Shown one piece after another: positions 52,985 to 60,579 of a stretch of 64,000 nt of DNA. Positions within the stretch are counted from its first letter, which is position 1. Each line of letters opens with the position of its first letter. This DNA is from Streptomyces sp. BK208 (GTDB lineage: Bacteria > Actinomycetota > Actinomycetes > Streptomycetales > Streptomycetaceae), in assembly GCF_004364245.1 (NCBI RefSeq), contig NZ_SOAV01000004.1, positions 482,011 through 546,010 on the forward strand, given 5' to 3'. The notes beneath the pieces are model-generated. The model was not told where the DNA came from and did no database searches. It saw nothing but the letters and a program-made list of their open reading frames with translations. A program made the translations under genes and the position numbers.

Positions 52985-53180
52985 CATCTCAACCTGAGAG
53001 CTTCACCGGACGAGCCCTGGGGCTCTCCCGGCTTTCACCGTCGGTGAGAGCGGAAGCCGTGACACCCGCTCTGCTTTCCAGAGTGACCTCGTCCGTGCGG
53101 TACGTGAGCCTGAGAGATTCCGGGGAGGATTTGCTCCTTCGGCGCCTCCGGTGATGCCCGGAGGACTCTCCCGCGCGGGG
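52985..53180 (-). promoter_or_regulatory. Tandem glycine riboswitch of gcvP
   Basis: Two aptamers on the minus strand. The first (about 53178-53105) has GGAGAGTCC, then GGCGCCGAAGGAGCAAA and the closing CTCTCAGG (53116-53109). The second (about 53100-52990) has CGGGAGAG and the closing CTCTCAGG (53000-52993). These are the conserved glycine-aptamer elements. The element ends ~75 bases before the gcvP ATG; in such leaders glycine usually turns expression on. Confidence 0.93.
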
Positions 53181-53355
53181 TCAGCAGCCGTTTGCCAGCG
53201 TACCAGCGAGGCCGAGGCGCGGACTCGGCGTGGCCGCCGTGCCCCGGGCTTCGAGTGGCCGACCGACGCCATGTGTTCTTTTGTAGTACTTACGGATGAT
53301 TAGGCGGCTGGTGTGCGACCCAGTGCGGCCCAGGTGCGATCAAGTGGAGGGCCCC

Positions 53356-53739
53356 GTGCGTACTGACATCGATCCGCGGAACCTGATCGGCCGCAAGGCG
53401 TTCGACCGCGACGGCACCAGGATCGGCACCGTGGACGAGGTGTACCTCGACGATGCCACCGGCGTCCCCGAGTGGGCGGCGATACGGACGGGCCTCTTCA
53501 GCAGGGACGCCTTCGTCCCCCTGGAGCCGAGCGAGCTGGTCGACGGCGCCCTGCGCGTGCCCTTCGACCGGTCCCTGATCAAGGAGGCGCCCGACTTCGG
53601 CGTCGGCCGCCATCTCTCGCCGGAACAGGAACTCCAGCTCTACCACCACTACGGCCTGGACGTCGCGCCCTCGCCCTCGCCCCCGCCCTCCGACCACGAC
53701 TTCGGCAAGCTGGCCGGCAAGGGCAACGACGACGGCTGA
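53356..53739 (+). CDS. PRC-barrel domain protein
   Basis: 127 residues with an N-terminal PRC barrel (about 8-75: NLIGRKAFDRDGTRIGTVDEVYLDDATG, then WAAIRTGLFSRDAFVPL and VPFDRSLIKEAP). The C-terminal part has LSPEQELQLYHHYGLD, common in stress-related PRC proteins of actinomycetes, followed by a Pro/Ser tail. Role unknown. GTG with GTGGAGG 5 bases upstream. An A/T-rich stretch (53277-53302) upstream is probably its promoter. The last 91 bases overlap the convergent dinB gene. Confidence 0.85.
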   Translation: MRTDIDPRNLIGRKAFDRDGTRIGTVDEVYLDDATGVPEWAAIRTGLFSRDAFVPLEPSELVDGALRVPFDRSLIKEAPDFGVGRHLSPEQELQLYHHYGLDVAPSPSPPPSDHDFGKLAGKGNDDG

Positions 53740-55088
53740 CCCTCCCCGCCCTCCGCGCCGGCGACCAGCGGCAGGGGGTCCGCCGGGATCAGGTCCGGGT
53801 CGCCGACCGGGAAGGTCCGCACCCTGCCGACCTCCGAGTAGGGCGTCTCGAACCGCACGGTGACCCGGCCCAGCCCGCTGCCCTGCACCCACCCGTGCCC
53901 CAGCTCCGCGTGCCGCACGTCGTGTCCCGCCGGCCACCGCCGCTCGGCGGGTGAGGCGCTGTGCTCCTCCACGGGCTCGGCCTCGGGCTCCTCGGCGAGA
54001 TCCTCGGCCCGGCCCCCGGCGGCCTGGGCGAACAGGTCCTCCTGTGTGAAGTCGGCGAGCCCGGTGACCCCCACCCCGAGCAGCCGCACGCCACCGGTCG
54101 TGTCGACCGAGTCCAGCAGCCTGGCGGCGGCTTCCCGCACCACCGAGGGGTCGTCGGTGGGCCCGCGCAGCGTCTCGGAGCGGGTGAGCGTGGAGAAGTC
54201 GTACCTGCGGACCTTGAGCACGATGGTCCGCCCGGACAGGCCGGAGCGGCGCAGCCGCCGCACACAGCGGTCCGCGAGCCGCCCCACCTCGACGCCGACC
54301 CGCACCCGGTCGTGGATGTCCACGTCGTAGGTGTCCTCGACGGACACCGACTTGGTCTCCCGCTCGGCCACCACCGGCCGCTCGTCGCGGGCCAGCGCCA
54401 TGGCGTACAGCGCGTGGCCGTGCGCGTTGCCCAGCAGCCGCACCAGCTCGTCCTCGCCGGCCTCGGCGATCTCGCCGACCGTGGTGATCCCCGCCCGGCG
54501 CAGGTGGTCCCCCGTGGCCGGCCCGACTCCGGGCAGCGTCCGCACGGTCATCGGCTCCAGCATGGCCCGCTCCGTCCCCGGCGGGATGAGCACCAGTCCG
54601 TCGGGCTTGGCCTCCTCCGAGGCGATCTTGGCGAGCATCTTGGAGGCGGCGAGCCCCACGGAGCCGGTGAGCCCGGTGACGGCGCGGATGTCCGTCCGCA
54701 GCTTCACCCCGGCCAGGCGCGCCGACTCCGCGTCCCAGGCCGTCCCGCCGGCCTCCAGGTCCACGAAGGCCTCGTCCAGGCTTAGGGGCTCCACCAGGGG
54801 CGACAGCTCGCGCAGCAGCCGCATCACCTGCTCGCTGATCGACCGGTAGAGCTCGAAGCGGGGGACGAGGTAGGCGGCGTGCGGGGCGAGCCGACGGGCC
54901 TGGCCCATGGGCATCGCGGAGTGCACGCCGAACACCCGCGCCTCGTACGAGCAGGTGGCGACCACGCCGCGCGGCCCGAGGCCGCCCACCACCACGGCCT
55001 TTCCGCGCAGGCTCGGCTTGGACGCCTGCTCCACCGAGGCGAAGAAGGCATCCATGTCGAGATGCAGGATCGTGGGCGCGGTTCTCAC
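53649..55088 (-). CDS. dinB: DNA polymerase IV (Y family)
   Basis: 479-residue Y-family translesion polymerase, longer than E. coli DinB (351). Palm motifs: LHLDMDAFFASVEQ (8-21, first catalytic Asp pair, steric gate Phe), CSYEAR near 46, and SLDEAFVD near 103-110 (catalytic Asp-Glu). Little-finger domain to ~345. Then a beta-clamp-binding motif QEDLF (349-353) and a ~125-residue C-terminal extension rich in Glu, Pro and Ser containing an HGWVQGSGLGRVTVRFET fold. GTG start. End overlaps the PRC-barrel gene. Confidence 0.94.
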   Translation of the reverse strand: MRTAPTILHLDMDAFFASVEQASKPSLRGKAVVVGGLGPRGVVATCSYEARVFGVHSAMPMGQARRLAPHAAYLVPRFELYRSISEQVMRLLRELSPLVEPLSLDEAFVDLEAGGTAWDAESARLAGVKLRTDIRAVTGLTGSVGLAASKMLAKIASEEAKPDGLVLIPPGTERAMLEPMTVRTLPGVGPATGDHLRRAGITTVGEIAEAGEDELVRLLGNAHGHALYAMALARDERPVVAERETKSVSVEDTYDVDIHDRVRVGVEVGRLADRCVRRLRRSGLSGRTIVLKVRRYDFSTLTRSETLRGPTDDPSVVREAAARLLDSVDTTGGVRLLGVGVTGLADFTQEDLFAQAAGGRAEDLAEEPEAEPVEEHSASPAERRWPAGHDVRHAELGHGWVQGSGLGRVTVRFETPYSEVGRVRTFPVGDPDLIPADPLPLVAGAEGGEGQPSSLPLPASLPKSWSEGGGEGEGATSRP

Positions 55089-55158
55089 ATCTCCGATGCT
55101 GCCCTACGCCACTGACAATGCCGTCCTCACCGCCGGACGGAACCGGGGCGCGGCGCGG

Positions 55159-55845
<687 letters not shown>

Positions 55846-56007
55846 GCCGACCTCCGTCCTTGACCTGCCTCCTCGAAGGTAGGCAGTCACCAAGGGTGCG
55901 TCAACGATCGCCACACTCGGCACGCCGAGTGATAATCACCCTAAGAGTGGTTTCCCGTGCCCGATCCCGGGAAAGGCTGGTCGGATGTGCGCGAAACGGG
56001 CCGCGTC

Positions 56008-56481
56008 TCACTGGTTGCTGGTCCCGAAGTCCTCGGGCGAGATCTGGTCGAGGAACTCGCGGAACTTCTCCACCTCGTCCTCCTGCTCGTCCGGGATCGC
56101 GATGCCGGCGTCGTCGAGGACCGTGTCGCTGCCGTAGATCGGCGTACCGGTGCGCAGGGCCAGCGCTATGGCGTCGGACGGCCTCGCACTGACCTCGACG
56201 CCGCTCGCGAAGACCAGCTCCGCGTAGAAGACCCCGTCACGCAGGTCGGTGATACGCACTTCCGTGAGCTCCTGGCCGACGGCCTCCAGCACGTCCTTGA
56301 ACAGGTCGTGCGTCAGCGGCCGCGCCGGGGCCATGCCCTGCTGGGCGAAGGCGATCGCCGTCGCCTCCCCCGGTCCGATCCAGATGGGAAGGTAGCGGTC
56401 GCCGCCCACCTCGCGCAGCAGCACGATCGGCTGGTTGGAGGGCATCTCGACCCGGACACCTACGACATCGAGCTCGTTCAC
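56008..56481 (-). CDS. Bifunctional nuclease-domain (DUF151) protein
   Basis: 157 residues of the DUF151/BFN family; plant and Thermotoga relatives show nuclease activity. Seen: PIVLLREVGGDRYLPIWIGPGEATAIAFA (about 18-46), RPLTHDLFKDVLEAVG near 54-69 and VSARPSDAIALALRTGTPIY near 97-116, plus an acidic C-terminal tail. Its fixed place between two MerR genes is conserved in actinobacteria (Rv1829 in M. tuberculosis). GTG start with TAGGGT 6 bases upstream, leaderless. Confidence 0.92.
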   Translation of the reverse strand: MNELDVVGVRVEMPSNQPIVLLREVGGDRYLPIWIGPGEATAIAFAQQGMAPARPLTHDLFKDVLEAVGQELTEVRITDLRDGVFYAELVFASGVEVSARPSDAIALALRTGTPIYGSDTVLDDAGIAIPDEQEDEVEKFREFLDQISPEDFGTSNQ

Positions 56482-56589
56482 ACAGCAACCCTAGGCCGTG
56501 CCCGGGACGTTTGGGTAGTCGGGCCGGGATCGGGTGGGCGATCCGGGTCTGTATCGGCTGCGCGACCCGGATTCTCCGTCCCGCCCTCT

Positions 56590-57327
56590 TCAGGGCAGCC
56601 GCACGCCCAGGGCGGTCTGCACCAGCGCCGCGTGCAGCTTCACCGCCAGACCGGCCAGCTCCTTGGTGCGGGCCTCCGCGTGGGCCCTGGTCTGAGGGTT
56701 GCGGTGCCGCTTCAGCGGGGCCACCACCTGGTCCACGAGCCCGGCCTCCCGGTCGGCCGCGGCCTTCATCGCCCGCAGGTGCCGCGGTTCGATCCCGAAC
56801 CGGCCCAGCTGCACCACCAGCGATGCCACGGTGACCGCCTCGGCGTCGTACGCCCCGTCGGGCAGCGGAGCGAGGAGCCCGTACGACTCCCACTCCTTCA
56901 GGTCCCGGTCGTCGACCCCGGCCGTGGCGAGCAGCTCGTCCCGCCCGATCCGGGCCACCGTCGCCCCTTCGACCGGTTCCGGTACGGCTTCCCCGTCCCG
57001 CTGACGGCCGACTCTCGGCAGGGCGACGGCCTCGCCGCGCTCCACGGCGTCCAGGTGCTCGCGGATCACCTTGAGCGGCAGGTAGTGGTCGCGCTGCATG
57101 CGCAGAACCTCACCGAGGCGTTCCACGTCGTGCGCGCTGAACTTGCGATACCCGGCCGGGGTCCGCCGCGGCTCGACGAGACCCTCCGACTCGAGGAAAC
57201 GGATCTTGGAGACGGTGATGTCGGGGAACTCGTCACGCAGCGCGTTCAGCACTGCGCCGATGCTCATCAGCCCACTGTCCGTGGCGGCGACGCCGTGACC
57301 GGCGCCGCCGCTCGGTGTTTGAAACAT
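56590..57327 (-). CDS. MerR family regulator (mycobacterial Rv1828 type)
   Basis: 245 residues: N-terminal MerR winged helix (about 21-90: MSIGAVLNALRDEFPDITVSK, IRFLESEGLVEPRRTPAGYRKFSAHDVERL, MQRDHYLPLKVIREHL) and a C-terminal helical domain with LKEWESYGLLAPLPDGAYD and GRFGIEPRHLRAMKAAADRE, as in Rv1828. No Cys metal site, so metals are not the obvious signal. ATG with GGGAAGG upstream; it follows the GarA-type gene and has its own terminator-separated position, with Rv1827-Rv1828 order preserved. Confidence 0.9.
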   Translation of the reverse strand: MFQTPSGGAGHGVAATDSGLMSIGAVLNALRDEFPDITVSKIRFLESEGLVEPRRTPAGYRKFSAHDVERLGEVLRMQRDHYLPLKVIREHLDAVERGEAVALPRVGRQRDGEAVPEPVEGATVARIGRDELLATAGVDDRDLKEWESYGLLAPLPDGAYDAEAVTVASLVVQLGRFGIEPRHLRAMKAAADREAGLVDQVVAPLKRHRNPQTRAHAEARTKELAGLAVKLHAALVQTALGVRLP

Positions 57328-57345
57328 GGACCTTCCCTGGGGGTT

Positions 57346-57366
57346 CCCCGGGCGGGCGGCCCGGGG
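57346..57366 (-). terminator. 7-bp GC hairpin between the FHA and MerR genes
   Basis: CCCCGGG (57346-57352) / CCCGGGG (57360-57366) with a 7-base loop, 5 bases past the stop of the FHA gene. Confidence 0.5.
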
Positions 57367-57371
57367 GCGGG

Positions 57372-58181
57372 TCAGTAACCCCGCTGGCTCGCGTAGAACA
57401 CCAGCCGGTACTTGCCGATCTGCACCTCGTCACCGTTCGACAGGGCGACCTGGTCGATGCGCTCCCGGTTGACGTACGTGCCGTTCAGGCTGCCGACGTC
57501 GGCGACCGTGAACGAACCGTCCGGGCTGCGGCGGAACTCCACGTGCCGGCGCGAGACCGTCACGTCGTCCAGGAAGATGTCGCTCTGCGGATGACGTCCG
57601 GCGGTGGTCAGCTCGCCGTCCAGCAGGAAGCGGCTGCCCGAGTTCGGGCCACGCCGCACGACCAGGAGCGCGGAGCCCAGCGGCAGCGCGTCGACGGCCG
57701 CCTGCGCCTCGGGAGAGAGCGCCGGCATCGCGGTCTGGCCGGTGACCTCGGAGTCGTAGGCCTCCAGGCCGGAGATGGAGATCGTGGAGGTCGTCTCCGA
57801 CGCACGCTCCGGGACCGCGCCGGCCCGCAGCGGAGCGCCGCAGTTGGAGCAGAAGCGGCTGTTCTCCGCGTTGCGGTTGCCGCACCTCGTACACACCAGG
57901 GCCGACATGGACGGATCCTCCTGCCGCGGCTGCCCCACCGGGGCGCTCGACGCGTACGGGTCGGGGGTGTACCCACCACCCGTACCTGCGGCGGAGGGCT
58001 GGCCGAAACCTATGCCGCCGGACTGAGAAGGGTCAACAGACGGCGCGCCCGGACCACCCACCTGGTCCCGGTACATCGGGCGCCGGCCCTCCGCATCGGG
58101 CTGTGCGCGATGACGGGCGGTCGCGTTGTCGCCGCTGCCCTCTCGCGCGCTCTTGCCGAACAACTTCGCAAACAACTTCAC
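57372..58181 (-). CDS. garA: GarA/OdhI-type FHA regulator with zinc ribbon
   Basis: 269 residues. C-terminal FHA domain (about 172-262) with GRHPQSDIFLDD (196-207), SRRH (210-213) and GSLNGTYVN (230-238), the phosphothreonine-binding residues. Before it is ETTS (129-132), the motif phosphorylated in mycobacterial GarA and corynebacterial OdhI, which inhibit 2-oxoglutarate dehydrogenase and tune glutamate metabolism. Unlike GarA (~160 residues) it has an added N-terminus with a four-Cys zinc ribbon (C97, C100, C111, C114). GTG with AAGGGGAA upstream. The 190 bases upstream hold only promoter sequence. Confidence 0.88.
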   Translation of the reverse strand: MKLFAKLFGKSAREGSGDNATARHRAQPDAEGRRPMYRDQVGGPGAPSVDPSQSGGIGFGQPSAAGTGGGYTPDPYASSAPVGQPRQEDPSMSALVCTRCGNRNAENSRFCSNCGAPLRAGAVPERASETTSTISISGLEAYDSEVTGQTAMPALSPEAQAAVDALPLGSALLVVRRGPNSGSRFLLDGELTTAGRHPQSDIFLDDVTVSRRHVEFRRSPDGSFTVADVGSLNGTYVNRERIDQVALSNGDEVQIGKYRLVFYASQRGY

Positions 58182-58371
58182 GGGCGATTCCCCTTGACCG
58201 AAACAGACCCGCCCGTGGGGCAGGACGAACCCTTACTGAACGCACTGACCGACCCGGACACCTTCACAACGTCCGTCTCCACCGGACAGTTTCCACCACG
58301 CACCACCCAATCGGTGCGCCGACCCCCCGCAACCTCATGCCCTCGCCGGACGCCCCCCATGCACCGCCGGT

Positions 58372-59241
58372 TCACTGGGAGGACGACCGAGCGTAGTCAG
58401 GCCGCTCCGCCGCTCGCAAGGCGTCCACGACGATCTTGCTCGACCTCTCGACAGTAACGGTGGCCTGTTCCTTCTCCAGAGTCTGCACCACTCCTCCAGG
58501 AATGTTGAGAGCCGGCTCGAGGTCCTGCGGCTTGCCGATGACCTGGAAACGATAGGGCGCGTTGATCTTGTTCCCGTCGACGCCGACGGAGTTGCCGGAG
58601 TCCGCGAGGTACGTGCCGGCGACGACCCGGACACCGTTCACCTGGATCGCCTCCGCACCCGCCGCACGCAGCTCCTGGATCGCGTCGAGCAGCATGTCCG
58701 CCTCGACCGTTCCCTTCGTGTCCTCGATGGTCACCGTGATGCCGGGCCCCTGCGCGGCCACGGTGCCCGCGAGAACGCCCAGTTGCCGCTCCTTCTCGAG
58801 CGTCTGCTTGCGGGCCTCCTCCGCCTGGTCGGAGCTGTTCTCGAGCTCGTCGCGCTGACTCTCGAGACCCTGCTTCTCGTCTTCTAGACGCTGAGTACGG
58901 TCGTCCAGTTCATCGAGGATGCGGACCAGATCTTCCTGGCGGGCGCCGCGCAGCGCGCTGTCGTTGTCGCTGTTGGACGCCACCTGGACGGCGAGGCCGA
59001 AGCCGAGCCCGAACAGCAGCAGGGCCACGATGAGTTGGGCCCGCGTGAGGCGCGGCGGCCACAGCCCCTTCAGGAGCCGCTGCCTGCCGGTCAGTCCGTT
59101 CCGCTCCGGCCGGGTGTCCTGCGGTGCGCCGGCCGCCGGCGGTTCCGCGTCCGGGTCCGGGTCCGGGCCCGCCGAGGACGCCACTTCGTCGGGCAGCTCC
59201 TTGCGCAGCCGGTTCGCGCTCTGCTCGTCGTGATCGCTCAT
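58372..59241 (-). CDS. DUF881 membrane protein (downstream copy)
   Basis: 289 residues. A charged cytoplasmic N-terminus (1-65), a membrane helix (about 70-90, LIVALLLFGLGFGLAVQVA), a coiled coil (about 105-150, rich in Glu/Gln/Leu) and an external DUF881 domain (about 150-285) with GPGITVTIEDTKG, DAIQELRAAGAEAIQVNGVRVVAGTY and PYRFQVIGKPQDLEPALNIPGGVV. The family is conserved near pgsA2 and small-basic-protein genes in actinobacteria and is membrane-associated, of unknown role. ATG at 59241 after GAGGCGG; a GTG overlapping the previous stop is possible. Confidence 0.9.
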   Translation of the reverse strand: MSDHDEQSANRLRKELPDEVASSAGPDPDPDAEPPAAGAPQDTRPERNGLTGRQRLLKGLWPPRLTRAQLIVALLLFGLGFGLAVQVASNSDNDSALRGARQEDLVRILDELDDRTQRLEDEKQGLESQRDELENSSDQAEEARKQTLEKERQLGVLAGTVAAQGPGITVTIEDTKGTVEADMLLDAIQELRAAGAEAIQVNGVRVVAGTYLADSGNSVGVDGNKINAPYRFQVIGKPQDLEPALNIPGGVVQTLEKEQATVTVERSSKIVVDALRAAERPDYARSSSQ

Positions 59242-59246
59242 CCGCC

Positions 59247-59579
59247 TCACGCCCGGAAGACGTGGCGTCGGATCGCCGCGGCGTTGGAGAAGATACGGAT
59301 GCCGAGGACCACCACGACACCGGTGGACAGCTGCGCGCCGACGCCCAGCTTGTCGCCGAGGAACACGATCAGGGCGGCCACGACCACGTTCGACAGGAAC
59401 GACACCACGAAGACCTTGTCGTCGAAGATGCCGTCGAGCATGGCCCGCAGACCACCGAAGACGGCGTCCAGCGCCGCCACGACGGCGATCGGCAGATACG
59501 GCTCCACGGCTGCCGGCACCTCGGGCCGGACCAGCAATCCGGCCACGACTCCCACGACGAGGCCCAGTACGGCGATCAC
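59247..59579 (-). CDS. Small basic membrane protein (DUF1290)
   Basis: 110 residues with three hydrophobic segments: IAVLGLVVGVVAGLLV (2-17), PIAVVAALDAVFGGLRAMLDG near 31-51 (family hallmark) and VSFLSNVVVAALIVFLGDKLGVGAQL near 60-85. Named small basic protein after its B. subtilis counterpart near the division genes. Its GTG overlaps the stop of the upstream DUF881 gene (GTGA), and the next DUF881 gene begins within a few bases of its stop, so the three are made together and may form a complex. Confidence 0.92.
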   Translation of the reverse strand: MIAVLGLVVGVVAGLLVRPEVPAAVEPYLPIAVVAALDAVFGGLRAMLDGIFDDKVFVVSFLSNVVVAALIVFLGDKLGVGAQLSTGVVVVLGIRIFSNAAAIRRHVFRA

Positions 59580-60472
59580 GATGTGCCCTTCTCGGATATC
59601 GGCTGTGCTGTACGTACGATCAGACTCGGTGCGGCCGGCAGCGTGAGGTCGTCCGCGACGGAGATGGCGGTGCGGATGCCGTAGCTCTCCTGCAGGGCGT
59701 TCAGGTACAAGCCGTCGGCACTGTCCTGGAAGGCCCTGCTCAGCCCCTGGCCGTCCCCCACCGCGAGCACCGAGTACGGCGGCACCAGCGGCCTGTTGTC
59801 GACCAGTATCGCGTCACCGGCGGCCCGGATCGCCGACAGTGCCGTCAGACGCTGTCCGTTGATGGAGATCGCCTCGGCGCCTGACTCCCACAACCCGTTG
59901 ACCACGCGCTGCATGTCGCGGTCCCGCACCCGGCCCGTGTCGGAGAAGCCCGAGGTGCCGCGCGGCTGCCCGTCCGCGCCCGAGCTCACGTCCTTGGCGT
60001 CGTCGACCACGAGCTTCACCCCCGGGCCGTGCACCTCGACCGCGCCCGACAGCATGCCCACCAGGTCGGACCGGTCGCCCTCGCCGCTCTTCTCCAGCGC
60101 CTCGCGCCGACGCGTGTTCACGTCGTCGCGCAGCGCGTCGACGCTCTTCTCCAGCTTGTCGGCGGCCGAGGTCTCCCCCTCTATGCGGTCGACCAGCTCT
60201 TCACGTTCCTTGGCGACCACGGGGGCGGCCACGCGTGCCTGGGCGGCGCCGACGGTCACGACCAGGGCCGCGAGCACGAGCCCGGCCGCCAGGCCCAGCT
60301 TGGCACGGAGCGTCCTGGGCATCCCGCCGCCGCCGTCGGCCTTCTTGCGCGCGGCGGCCTCGGCGTATCCGTCGTCGAGACTGTGGTCCATGACGTTCGT
60401 CAGCAACGACATGGACGCGTCCGGGCGCGCGGGCCGCGTGGCTGTGCTCCGAACGGGGGGTGGCTGCGGCAT
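59576..60472 (-). CDS. DUF881 membrane protein (upstream copy)
   Basis: 298 residues, paralogue of the gene two positions downstream. Cytoplasmic N-terminus (PPPVRSTATRP, SLLTNVMDHSLDDGYAEAAARKK), membrane helix near 68-88 (LAAGLVLAALVVTVGAAQARV), coiled coil (about 95-135) and DUF881 domain with GPGVKLVVDDAKD, VNGLWESGAEAISINGQRLTALSAIR and PYSVLAVGDGQGLSRAFQDS. First gene of the three-gene overlapping unit. ATG at 60472 is chosen as the beginning of the conserved N-terminus; ATG 60481 adds three residues. No clear Shine-Dalgarno. Confidence 0.9.
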   Translation of the reverse strand: MPQPPPVRSTATRPARPDASMSLLTNVMDHSLDDGYAEAAARKKADGGGGMPRTLRAKLGLAAGLVLAALVVTVGAAQARVAAPVVAKEREELVDRIEGETSAADKLEKSVDALRDDVNTRRREALEKSGEGDRSDLVGMLSGAVEVHGPGVKLVVDDAKDVSSGADGQPRGTSGFSDTGRVRDRDMQRVVNGLWESGAEAISINGQRLTALSAIRAAGDAILVDNRPLVPPYSVLAVGDGQGLSRAFQDSADGLYLNALQESYGIRTAISVADDLTLPAAPSLIVRTAQPISEKGTS

Positions 60473-60522
60473 GCCGCACATCGTCGCACGCCGCCGCCAC
60501 TACCTCCGAACGGCCCCACCGG

Positions 60523-60562
60523 CGTGCCGGACAGGCCCCCTTGGGGACACTTGTCCGGCACG
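60523..60562 (-). terminator. 11-bp stem-loop after the sugar-nucleotidyltransferase gene
   Basis: CGTGCCGGACA (60523-60533) / TGTCCGGCACG (60552-60562), perfect, with a CCCC/GGGG inner pairing, 18 bases past the stop of the minus-strand gene. Confidence 0.8.
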
Positions 60563-60579
60563 TACGCGTGCGGCCCGTC

